Shown in pieces: positions 16,083 through 23,396 of a stretch of DNA of 59,840 nt. The notes below the pieces were generated by a model, which was not told where the DNA came from, ran no database searches, and saw only the letters and a list, made by a program, of their open reading frames with translations. The translations under genes and the position numbers were made by a program. This DNA is from Sulfopaludibacter sp035606355 (GTDB taxonomy: Bacteria > Acidobacteriota > Terriglobia > Bryobacterales > Bryobacteraceae), in assembly GCA_035606355.1 (NCBI GenBank), contig DATNFO010000058.1, positions 1 through 59,840 on the forward strand. Reading direction: 5' to 3'. Within the stretch, counting starts at the first letter, position 1; the number at the start of each line of letters is the position of its first letter.

Positions 16083-18040
16083 CGCCGGAGCGCTGGGTTC
16101 GCATCAAGACCGTCTTTCAGGAGACTTCGGAACTCCAGCCGTCCGAACGCGAGTCGTATCTTTCGGAGCAGACGGCGGACGACCCCGAATTGCGCCGGGA
16201 AGTGGAGCAGATGCTATTGCACGCCACCGGGGCCGGATTGCTGGACCGGCCGGCTTGGGAAGAACTCGGCAGCCGCAAAGAACTGCACATGGGCGACCGG
16301 GTGGGTCCTTACGAAATTCTCGGGAATGCGGGAACCGGTGGAATGGCGCGTGTATACAAGGCACGCGACACGCGGCTGGATCGCACGGTAGCAATCAAGG
16401 TTCTTAGCGCGGAATTCAGCCACCGTCTGCGCACGGAGGGGCGCGCGATTTCGGCGCTGAATCATCCGCACGTTTGCGCTCTCTACGACATCGGCGATCG
16501 CGAAGGTTACCTGGTGATGGAGTATGTGGAGGGCGAATCGCTGGCCGAGTGTCTCAAGCGCGGTGCGCTGCCGGTGAGTTCGGTGTTGCGCTGCGGCTCG
16601 CAGATTGCGGATGCTCTGGCCGCGGCGCACAACCTGGGAATTGTCCATCGCGATCTGAAGCCGGCCAACATCATGATTACGGCCACAGGTGTGAAGGTGC
16701 TCGATTTCGGAGTCGCGCAGATGGCGCGGGACGGATCCAGCGCCGGCGGCTTCGCGGGAACTCAGGCGTATATGTCGCCGTCGCAACTGAACGGCAACCC
16801 CGCCGATGCGCGCAGTGACATCTTCGCTTTGGGGCTCGTGCTGCATGAGATGGCCACCGGCAAGCGATACCGGCGAGGGGACGCAGTTTCGCTGCCCGGC
16901 GGACCGCCGGCCTTAGCCGGGGCGATCGAGGCTTGTCTGCAGGAGGACGACAGCGCGCGCGTGCAGAGCATGGATGCGTTGCGGTCAACACTGGACCAAA
17001 TCCGCGCGGAGCTCGACCGGCCGAAACGGCCACGGCGCAGGAGGTGGCCGTGGGCGGCCGCGGCCGCGGTGGGGCTTGCGTTACGTTTGGGGATCGTCGG
17101 CTGGAGGCTGCTGACGCCGCCGCCGCTGCCTGAGATTTCCGTGAAGCGGCCGACGATTGTGACTCCGCTGGAGCAATCCAGCGTGAGCGTGCCTTCGCCG
17201 CCGAAGCCTCCGTCGCTCGTTACGCTTGCCGCATACGAAGGCAGCATGCGCGACCCCGCGCTTTCGCCTGACGGCCGAAAGGTCGCGTTCTCCTGGAGCC
17301 GGTCGGGGCAGAGACATGCGATTTTCGTGAGGGACGTGGAGTCGGCTCAGGCAGTCACGCAGTTGACGGAAGGCGCAGACGACGATTGGGGACCCGCGTG
17401 GTCGCCGGACGGCCGGAAGATCGCATTTCGCCGCCACGGGCCGCAGTGGGAGATCGATTCGGTGCCCGCATCGGGCGGACTGCCTGCGGTGCTGGCGGAA
17501 ATCTCGCCGCCGAACCAGCAAACGCTGCCGCAACTCGCGTGGTCGCGCGATGGAAAATGGATCGTCGCGCCGGATGGGAAATGGTCGAACGCGCAACTCT
17601 ACCTGTTCAACGTTGCATCCGGCGAAAGGCGCGCGTTGACGCACAACGAGGATGGCATTGATCACGCGCCGGCGTTTTCGCCCGACGGCCGGCGCCTGGC
17701 ATACGCGTCGTGCGATAAAAATGGGAATCCCTGCAATGTGGCGGTCGTGACCCTGAGCCGGGACATGACGCCCAGGGCAGCTCAAATCCTGGTGCGCAAC
17801 ACCTTCGTTCGCGGACTGGCTTGGACGCCCGACGGGCGGAGTCTCGTCTACTCGGCGGGAGCGGGTTTCGGCTCGCCTTCGTGGTTGTGGCGAGTTTCGT
17901 TGTCGCCTCCTCGCCCGCCCGAGCGCATCGATCTGGGCGGAGCGCAGGCCCGGCATCCGAGCATGCCGCGGACCGGCGAACTGCTCGCATTCACGCGGAT
18001 CGGTTCCTGGAGACTGATGATGATCGAGAACTTTCGTTAG
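16079..18040 (+). CDS. Transmembrane Ser/Thr protein kinase with TolB-like beta-propeller sensor
   Basis: A 653-aa protein. N-terminal module 1-50 (RWVRIKTVFQ...VEQMLLHA) as in the other sigma-linked kinase; kinase domain about 77-310: glycine loop (AGTGGMARVY), VAIK Lys107, Glu120, HRDLKPAN (190-197), DFG (209-211). The expected SPEQ of the APE motif reads SPSQ (Glu to Ser235). TM segment about 323-345. The outer domain about 380-653 holds PD40/TolB-type repeats (DPALSPDGRKVAFSW, GPAWSPDGRKIAFRR, APAFSPDGRRLAYAS, GLAWTPDGRSLVYSA). The GTG at 16079 overlaps the sigma stop, fixing the start. It probably senses an envelope ligand and acts with the sigma factor. Confidence 0.9.
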   Translation: MTPERWVRIKTVFQETSELQPSERESYLSEQTADDPELRREVEQMLLHATGAGLLDRPAWEELGSRKELHMGDRVGPYEILGNAGTGGMARVYKARDTRLDRTVAIKVLSAEFSHRLRTEGRAISALNHPHVCALYDIGDREGYLVMEYVEGESLAECLKRGALPVSSVLRCGSQIADALAAAHNLGIVHRDLKPANIMITATGVKVLDFGVAQMARDGSSAGGFAGTQAYMSPSQLNGNPADARSDIFALGLVLHEMATGKRYRRGDAVSLPGGPPALAGAIEACLQEDDSARVQSMDALRSTLDQIRAELDRPKRPRRRRWPWAAAAAVGLALRLGIVGWRLLTPPPLPEISVKRPTIVTPLEQSSVSVPSPPKPPSLVTLAAYEGSMRDPALSPDGRKVAFSWSRSGQRHAIFVRDVESAQAVTQLTEGADDDWGPAWSPDGRKIAFRRHGPQWEIDSVPASGGLPAVLAEISPPNQQTLPQLAWSRDGKWIVAPDGKWSNAQLYLFNVASGERRALTHNEDGIDHAPAFSPDGRRLAYASCDKNGNPCNVAVVTLSRDMTPRAAQILVRNTFVRGLAWTPDGRSLVYSAGAGFGSPSWLWRVSLSPPRPPERIDLGGAQARHPSMPRTGELLAFTRIGSWRLMMIENFR

Positions 18041-18064
18041 GAGAGAGCGCACGGTCACGGGGCT

Positions 18065-18360
18065 GTGAAAAAAGCGGCGGCTGTTCTCGTCGCGCTCCAT
18101 TCGCCTTTCGATACTTTTTACCGCTTGCTGACGGGTCTGTGAAAAAATCGGCTGCCGTTCTCGTTGCGCTCCATTCGCCTTTTCGATACCTTTTACCGCT
18201 CCCTCACGGGTTTGTGAAAAAATCCGGCTGCCGTTCTCGTCGCGCTCTATTCGCCTTTTCGATACCTTTTACCGCTCCCTCACGGGGTTGTGAAAAAAGC
18301 CGGCTGCCGTTCTCGTCGCGCTCCATTCGCCTTTCGATACACCTTTTACCGCTCCCTCAC
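18065..18360 (-). repeat. Four tandem ~75-bp intergenic repeat units
   Basis: Units begin at GTGAAAAAA at 18065, 18139, 18214 and 18290 (pitch 74, 75, 76) and contain GGCTGCCGTTCTCGT, GCGCTCCATTCGCC, TTTCGATAC, then TTTTACCGCTCCCTCACGG. Read on the minus strand they are the same unit that flanks the palindromes at 47866-48020 and 52446-52560. The last unit runs into the palindrome at 18341-18427. They fill the space between two convergent genes, and ORFs across them are repeat artefacts. Confidence 0.85.
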
Positions 18361-18427
18361 GGTCACGGCTCCGTTAGCAGAATCAACCAGATACGGAGCC
18401 GTGACCGTAAGGGAGTGGTAAAAGGTG
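18341..18427. repeat. Large palindrome with 18-nt loop (composite repeat, copy A)
   Basis: Left arm 18341-18374 (starting ACCTTTTACCGCTCCC and ending GTCACGGCTCCGT), 18-nt loop 18375-18392 (TAGCAGAATCAACCAGAT), right arm 18393-18427 (starting ACGGAGCCGTGAC, ending GTAAAAGGTG). Same arms and loop length as copies C, D and E. A further half unit lies at about 18455-18488 (CCCGTGAGGGAGCGG). A transcript would fold into a ~34-bp hairpin between the convergent kinase and esterase genes. Confidence 0.85.
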
Positions 18428-18492
18428 CCGGGGATCTGAGTGTGGTCGATATTCTTTCACAGCCCCGTGAGGGAGCGGTAAAAGGTGCCGCT

Positions 18493-19308
18493 CTAATGCT
18501 CTTTGAGCCAGCGGACTATCTCGTGTTTGTAGGCCTGGGACTGCCACCAGCGAATTCCATGGCCGGCGCCTTGCACGGGATAGAGCTCACAGGAAGCTCC
18601 GGCGGCGGTCATGCGATCGCACATGGCTCTCGATTGCGCAAACGGGACCAGCGGATCCGCCGTGCCGTGAATCAGGAGGAACGGCGGCATATCCCGCCGC
18701 ACGTGTTCGATCGGCGAGAGCTGTTTCAGCCGCGCGTTGATCAGCCATGCGAAGGCGCTGCCGGTGAGATTATCGCGAACCCACTGCGGCACGTAGGTGG
18801 AGGACTTCGCGAGTGAGAGCAGGTCCGTGGGCGCGTAGAGCGCCACGACTCCGCGCACCTTCAGATCCGGAGCTTCGTCAAGAGCGGCCATCGCGGCGAG
18901 TTGTCCGCCGGCGGATTCTCCAATCAGGGCGATGCGGTTTGGATCGACGCGATATTCGGCGGCGTGCGACTTCACGAAGCGGATCGCGGCCTCCACATCC
19001 TGCACCGCGACGCCGAATTGCGTCACATCGGTCATCAAGCGATAGCTGATGGAGAACCACGCAAAGCCGGCTTGCGTGAGCGGTTGGAACAGCGGCTGCA
19101 CGTCGATGCGACGGTCGCCGCGCACCCACGCTCCGCCGTGCACGATAATCGCAGCCGGGAACGGACCGCTGCCCGCGGGAATCGCGGCGTCCATGCAGAG
19201 CGGAATTCCGGCGGCTCTGGTGTATTCGATTCCACTGTGTGTGGACACACCGCCCGTGTTGGCGAAAGCTGCTGTGGAAAGAATCAAAACGAGGCTCCTG
19301 AGGCGCAC
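18493..19308 (-). CDS. Secreted alpha/beta-hydrolase (HSL/BD-FAE-like esterase)
   Basis: A 271-aa protein. Signal peptide 1-16 (LVLILSTAAFA). The oxyanion-hole motif IIVHGGAW is near 55, the nucleophile elbow GESAGG near 133, the acid in HGTADPLVP and the base His in GAGHGI, giving a complete catalytic triad. The pattern matches feruloyl/acetyl esterases and kynurenine-formamidase-like hydrolases acting on small esters. The start is GTG at 19308. It is convergent with the kinase gene across the repeat array and divergent from the ProC paralogue. Substrate not deducible. Confidence 0.82.
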   Translation of the reverse strand: MRLRSLVLILSTAAFANTGGVSTHSGIEYTRAAGIPLCMDAAIPAGSGPFPAAIIVHGGAWVRGDRRIDVQPLFQPLTQAGFAWFSISYRLMTDVTQFGVAVQDVEAAIRFVKSHAAEYRVDPNRIALIGESAGGQLAAMAALDEAPDLKVRGVVALYAPTDLLSLAKSSTYVPQWVRDNLTGSAFAWLINARLKQLSPIEHVRRDMPPFLLIHGTADPLVPFAQSRAMCDRMTAAGASCELYPVQGAGHGIRWWQSQAYKHEIVRWLKEH

Positions 19309-19359
19309 TGAGGGTCCTTACTGACTTGGATGCCGTGACGTTCTGCGGCGTTTCAGGGG

Positions 19360-19365
19360 CACAAT
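19360..19365 (+). promoter_or_regulatory. -10-like CACAAT, 7 nt before ATG at 19373
   Basis: CACAAT, aggactg, ATG. The spacing is that of a leaderless transcript; AGGA could alternatively act as a short Shine-Dalgarno only 4 nt from the start. Confidence 0.3.
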
Positions 19366-19372
19366 AGGACTG

Positions 19373-20164
19373 ATGATGAAACGGTTGGGATTTGTGGGGT
19401 CCGGGGCGATCACTTCGGCGATTGTCACGGGGCTGTGTTCCGAGGGCGGCGCGGCGTACGAGATTTGCCTGTCGCCACGTAACGCCGAAGTCGCGGCGGA
19501 GTTGGCGAGCCGCTTTGAAAAGGTTCGCGTGGCGGCCTCAAACCAGGCAGTGCTGGACGAATCGGAGATTGTGGTGATCGCGGTGCGTCCGCAAATCGCC
19601 GAAGCGGTGCTGGCGGATTTGCGATTTCGGCCGGACCATCATGTCATCAGCCTGGTAGCCGGATACCCGGTGCAAAGGATGACGCCGCTGGTGACGCCCG
19701 CGGCAGTTGTAAGCAGGGCCGTTCCGCTGCCAATGTCCGCGCGCCGCCGCTGTCCCACCGCGGTGTACCCGCGCGATCCCGTGGCGATGGAGCTGTTCAA
19801 CTTACTTGGGCAGGCGTTCGCCGTCGAAACCGATGACGTGCTCGCGGCGTTCAGCACCGCGACATCGACCATGGCGGCGTACTTCGCCTATGCCGATTGC
19901 ATCGCCGGTTGGATGACGAACAACGGAGTGGCGCCTCAGCAGGCGCGCGACTACGTGGCGCAGATCTTTGCCGGAATGGCGATGACGGCCGTGGAGGGTC
20001 CGGACCGCACCTTCCCGGCGCTCGCGGAGGACCATGCCACGCGGGGTGGTTTGAATGAGCAGGTTTTGCGCGACCTGCGCTCGCACCACGTTTGTGAAAG
20101 TATTACCGAAGCCCTGGACTCCGTGATGCGCCGGGTGACCGCGGCATCGCGGCAGGCCCTATAA
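19373..20164 (+). CDS. Pyrroline-5-carboxylate reductase family protein (ProC paralogue)
   Basis: A 263-aa protein. The N-terminal Rossmann fold binds NAD(P): GFVGSGAITSAI (6-17) in place of GFIGxGNMxxAI, then VVIAVRPQ and HHVISLVAGYP. The C-terminal helical dimerisation domain carries DHATRGGLNEQVL where true ProC has SPGGTT, the motif lining the substrate site. ProC reduces pyrroline-5-carboxylate to proline; the altered motif makes the substrate uncertain, and a paralogue with another imine or keto substrate is plausible. It is followed after 8 bp by the cyclase-like gene, which has its own TATAAT. Confidence 0.75.
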   Translation: MMKRLGFVGSGAITSAIVTGLCSEGGAAYEICLSPRNAEVAAELASRFEKVRVAASNQAVLDESEIVVIAVRPQIAEAVLADLRFRPDHHVISLVAGYPVQRMTPLVTPAAVVSRAVPLPMSARRRCPTAVYPRDPVAMELFNLLGQAFAVETDDVLAAFSTATSTMAAYFAYADCIAGWMTNNGVAPQQARDYVAQIFAGMAMTAVEGPDRTFPALAEDHATRGGLNEQVLRDLRSHHVCESITEALDSVMRRVTAASRQAL

Positions 20165-20165
20165 T
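20160..20165 (+). promoter_or_regulatory. Perfect TATAAT, 7 nt before ATG at 20173
   Basis: A consensus -10 box spans the stop of the ProC paralogue. With the usual 6-7 nt to the transcription start, the message would begin at the ATG, and no Shine-Dalgarno is present. This suggests independent, leaderless expression of the cyclase-like gene. Confidence 0.5.
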
Positions 20166-20172
20166 TTCGCTT

Positions 20173-20862
20173 ATGACGTCGCCTTATTTGCCGTCATCGG
20201 GCATGACGCCGCAGCATTTCGCGGTGTTCCAGAGTGTTGCCGGAAAACTGAATCGCATCGTCGTGGTGCGCAATACGAATCCCAAATCGACACCATGGAT
20301 TGCCAAGGGATACCCGCCGAAGCCCATCTCGATCAAGTCGCATACCGGGAAACGGACGGGTAAGGTGACCGCCGCGAATCCCATGGAAGTGGAGACGGCG
20401 CGGCGGGCAGGCTTCTACGTCATCGACCCGGATGGGGTCGCGCGGCGTTCCGCCGTGGAGTCGCTCCCCGTTAAATTCGCGTTCGGAACGCCGGACCAGA
20501 ATGAGCCCGGGCAGATCATCCATCCGCAGCAACAGAAGGCGCTGGTGGGCGATTACGATTTGCTGGGCGTGATCGACCCGGCGGCCAAGGGGCGGAACAT
20601 CACGCTGGCTTCGGTGAACGGGGTGGCGCTGATGAACCGCACCAGCCCCGATGTGGAACTGGTGCGCAACGCGGTGAACGCGCAACTCGATCAGCCGCGG
20701 GTGATGCATGGGGCGCAGGATCAGTTTGCGGGTCCGCCGGAAAAGGACGAGGGCAGCACAGCGTTTCTCCCGAACGGCCTGGTCTATGAGCTGACTACCG
20801 CGGCGGCCGTGCAGCAGTTTTATCAGTTGCTCGGGCGCGAGTTCATTACCGGGAAATACTGA
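20173..20862 (+). CDS. Compact protein resembling class II (edema factor/CyaA/ExoY) nucleotidyl cyclases
   Basis: A 229-aa protein with no signal peptide or TM segment. It shows the cyclase-toxin landmarks in order: NPKSTPWIAKGYPPKP (36-51, like HGKSSDW...GYIP, Lys38 for the ATP-binding Lys); GDYDLLGVID (126-135; Asp127 and Asp129 for the metal-binding DYD pair); HGAQDQFAGPPEKDEG (179-194; His179). From that His, the P-E-K-D at +10 to +13, Pro at +21 and Gly at +23 fall in exact register with edema factor. Differences: Phe at +6 where the toxins have the ribose-binding Asn, Arg33 rather than Lys before Lys38, shorter spacings, no helper or calmodulin-binding region. A cAMP/cNMP-forming effector or a catalytically dead relative are both possible. 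Identification rests on motif memory only. Confidence 0.55.
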   Translation: MTSPYLPSSGMTPQHFAVFQSVAGKLNRIVVVRNTNPKSTPWIAKGYPPKPISIKSHTGKRTGKVTAANPMEVETARRAGFYVIDPDGVARRSAVESLPVKFAFGTPDQNEPGQIIHPQQQKALVGDYDLLGVIDPAAKGRNITLASVNGVALMNRTSPDVELVRNAVNAQLDQPRVMHGAQDQFAGPPEKDEGSTAFLPNGLVYELTTAAAVQQFYQLLGREFITGKY

Positions 20863-20989
20863 AGAGGATCGCTTCACCGCGCGATTCTCGCCGACTGCCG
20901 CACATTTCGTAACCGCGGTCAGTTACGCACCCTGGAAAAGCAACTGCATCCGAGGGGAGTGCCGCTATTGCGGATCAAGGAGCAATTGC

Positions 20990-21259
20990 ATGCAGGACAT
21001 TTTGGAGCGGGAGCCGAAGACTTCTCCGCAGCCCGAACATCGCGAAGGAACGGTCGCTCGCACAATTGAGCAGCAGACCGCGAAACTGCCCTCGGATCTT
21101 TTTCTTTGGGCGGCTGTCGGATCCATCACCGCGTCGGTCGTGCTGATGGTGGCAGGCCAGGGTAAGAAGGCAAATTTCGTGGGTCAGTGGGCGCCTACCT
21201 TCCTGATACTGGGTCTGTACAACAAGATGGTGAAGTTACACGGGTCGGAAGGGCAGTAG
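20990..21259 (+). CDS. Small two-TM membrane protein of unknown function
   Basis: An 89-aa protein. A polar N-terminus (1-33, Glu/Arg/Gln-rich) is followed by two hydrophobic segments, about 37-56 (LFLWAAVGSITASVVLMVAG) and 64-80 (VGQWAPTFLILGLYNKM), with a basic turn GQGKKAN between. Similar small proteins recur in acidobacterial genomes, but no function is known. GGAGCAATTGC upstream may hold a Shine-Dalgarno. It stands alone between the cyclase-like gene and the membrane-protein operon. Confidence 0.65.
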   Translation: MQDILEREPKTSPQPEHREGTVARTIEQQTAKLPSDLFLWAAVGSITASVVLMVAGQGKKANFVGQWAPTFLILGLYNKMVKLHGSEGQ

Positions 21260-21359
21260 ACCGTAGGCGATGGCGGTCGCGGAGGGCGCGGCCGCCATCG
21301 TTCGCCCGGGCGATCTGCGACTCGTAGGACTGGCCTCGCACTTCGCGTCTGACGCCCGC

Positions 21360-21365
21360 TACACT
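21360..21365 (+). promoter_or_regulatory. -10-like TACACT, 6 nt before ATG at 21372
   Basis: TACACT, ggagcg, ATG. It could serve as the promoter of the membrane-protein operon; GGAG in the spacer is too close to the start to be an ideal Shine-Dalgarno. Confidence 0.35.
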
Positions 21366-21371
21366 GGAGCG

Positions 21372-23396
21372 ATGGCCGGTTGGCACATGCTTCGGAAACG
21401 GGTGCGCGAGAGCCACTGGCCCGCTGTTATTGCACTCACCGCACTCAATCTCGCCATCTGCTGGCGCCTGTTCAAGGTGGAGTACACCAACAATTTCAGC
21501 TCCATCGAAGGCGCGTTCATCGGGCTCGCGCGGTACATCTCGCAGCATTGGGGCGACTTCGCGTGGTGGCCGATGTGGCATTGCGGCATGCCATATCAGG
21601 ACACCTATGTTCCTCTGTTGCATCTCATCACCGCCGCGGTAGCGACGGTGGGGCACATCTCCGCGGCGCATGCGTATCACAGCGTGATCGGCGCGATTTA
21701 TGCGCTCGGCCCCGCGATGTTGTATCTCATGGCGGTGCGGCTGGGTGCGCCGCGCGGCGCGGCGTTTCTTTCCGCGCTCTGCTACTCGCTGTTCTCGCCC
21801 TCGGCGCTGGTGATGCCGGACGTAGTCCGCGACATGGGCGGGCTGTGGTTCTCGCGCCGCTTACAAGTGCTCACGGTATACGGTGAGGGTCCGCATATCA
21901 GTTCCATGACGATGCTGCCGGTTGTCGTGCTGGCGCTGGAAAACACCCTGCGGCGCGGAACGAGCCGCGCGTTCGCGCTGGCGTCGCTTGCGATCGCGAC
22001 GGTGTTCCTCACGAATGTTCCGGGCACGATGGGGCTCGGTCTGGCGGTCTTCTGCTGGATCTGCGCGCAGAAAGCAGGTGACCTCAAGCGCGCCTGGGGG
22101 GCAGCGGCGGGCGCGTCCGTACTGGCGTATGCGGTGGCGTGTTTCGGAGTGCCGCCCTCCGCAATCCGCACGGTCGCTGGAAATATCGGGCCAATGCACA
22201 AGGGCTTTTCGAACGCGCTCCGTTACGGTCCGGTGTGGCTGGTGCTGGCGCTGGCCGGCGTCGCGGCGGCCGGTTATCTGCTCGCCCGAATGCGATTGCC
22301 TCTCGCCGCGCGATTTGCCGCTCTGTACCTCGCGCTTACCGCCGTGCTGGTGCTGACGGCGAAGAGCGAAGAATTCGAATTGCTGCCGCAGGCGGGTCGT
22401 CTGCACCTGGAAATGGAAATCGGCGCGTGCATCCTGTTCGGCATGGCGGTATGGGCTCTGTACTCGCTGGTCCCGCGATGGGTGCGGCCGATCGTGCTGG
22501 TGCTGTGCCTTCCGGCGGTGGTGCTGCAGTTTCACCACTACCGCGCGCGGGCGCACTACGATCTGCAATACGCGGACATTGCAAAGCGGAGTGAATTCAC
22601 CAGCGCACGATGGGTGGATGCGAATCTGCGGAATGGCCGTGTCTTCGCGGGCGGGTCGACCGGCTTCTGGCTGAACGCGTTCACCGATACGGCGCAACTC
22701 ACCGGCTGCTGCGATCAGGGGCTCTCGATGCCTGTGCTCAGCGATGTGCCGTTCCTCGTCAACACAGCCGTGGAGCCGGCATCCACACAACTCGCAGTCG
22801 ATTACATGCGCGCCATGGGAGTGGATGCGCTGATCGCAAGCGGCCCAAACAGCACGGACGAATATAAGGACCTTAAGGAACCGGGCCGCTTCGCAGCGTT
22901 GCTGCCGACCCTGCATCAGGAAAACGGCGACACCATTTACGGAGTGACGCCTGTCCCCGGCGCACTCGCGCATGTATTCCACGCCGGAGAACTTGTGCCC
23001 CCGAACTCTCCGCCGGCATCGCGGACAGCCGCGGCACCCCTCTACGCGAGAATCGTGATGGACCCGTCTCGTACCGCGCAGTTCACCTGGGTCCGCGGCG
23101 GCGATGCGCGCATCAAAGCGAATTTGCAGCGCGGCGGCTTGATGCTGGTGCAGGTGGCCTGGTTCCCCGGCTGGAAAATTACCGTGAACGGACAGCGCCG
23201 CAAGGCCGCGGCGGACGGCTTCGGCTTCATCACGATCGCGCCCGATTGCCAGGGCGCTTGCGACATACGCATGCAGTGGATGGGCCGCCCGGACCTGCCG
23301 CTGGCAGCCGCTATTTCAGGGATCGGGATCGGCTTGATTGTCGTGCTGTGGCGGCGCGTGCGGCCGCTCGGGTTCTTAACAGAGCGCATGTCATAA
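21372..23396 (+). CDS. Polytopic membrane protein, GT-C/YfhO-like, paralogue 1 of 3
   Basis: About 674 aa: some 11-13 hydrophobic helices in the first ~400 residues, then a soluble C-terminal part ending in one more TM (AAISGIGIGLIVVLWRR). Motifs shared with the two later paralogues are SIEGAFIGLARYISQHWGDFAWWPMWHCGMPYQ in the first loop, VYGEGPHISS, and GCCDQGL in the C-terminal part. The topology resembles GT-C glycosyltransferases or the PTPS-related membrane family, so lipid-linked sugar transfer at the cell surface is a guess. ATG 21372 is chosen; the in-frame start at 21270 would add a non-hydrophobic leader. Its stop overlaps the next start (TAATG). Confidence 0.78.
   Translation: MAGWHMLRKRVRESHWPAVIALTALNLAICWRLFKVEYTNNFSSIEGAFIGLARYISQHWGDFAWWPMWHCGMPYQDTYVPLLHLITAAVATVGHISAAHAYHSVIGAIYALGPAMLYLMAVRLGAPRGAAFLSALCYSLFSPSALVMPDVVRDMGGLWFSRRLQVLTVYGEGPHISSMTMLPVVVLALENTLRRGTSRAFALASLAIATVFLTNVPGTMGLGLAVFCWICAQKAGDLKRAWGAAAGASVLAYAVACFGVPPSAIRTVAGNIGPMHKGFSNALRYGPVWLVLALAGVAAAGYLLARMRLPLAARFAALYLALTAVLVLTAKSEEFELLPQAGRLHLEMEIGACILFGMAVWALYSLVPRWVRPIVLVLCLPAVVLQFHHYRARAHYDLQYADIAKRSEFTSARWVDANLRNGRVFAGGSTGFWLNAFTDTAQLTGCCDQGLSMPVLSDVPFLVNTAVEPASTQLAVDYMRAMGVDALIASGPNSTDEYKDLKEPGRFAALLPTLHQENGDTIYGVTPVPGALAHVFHAGELVPPNSPPASRTAAAPLYARIVMDPSRTAQFTWVRGGDARIKANLQRGGLMLVQVAWFPGWKITVNGQRRKAAADGFGFITIAPDCQGACDIRMQWMGRPDLPLAAAISGIGIGLIVVLWRRVRPLGFLTERMS

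Noticed and set aside
18065..18360. CRISPR array
   Set aside because: The units are direct tandem copies without unique spacers, the pitch drifts by 1 bp and no cas genes are near.
17821..18816. Plus-strand ORF with repeated LPLPHG...GSVSRIN-like segments
   Set aside because: It begins inside the kinase gene in another frame and runs through the tandem repeats into the antisense of the esterase. The same HGxGSVS-type peptides arise from repeat copies at 36499-36687 and 47748-47981, so they are translations of the repeat.
20878..20989. Riboswitch or small RNA between the cyclase-like and small membrane protein genes
   Set aside because: No convincing conserved stem-loop or known aptamer pattern could be recognised by eye.
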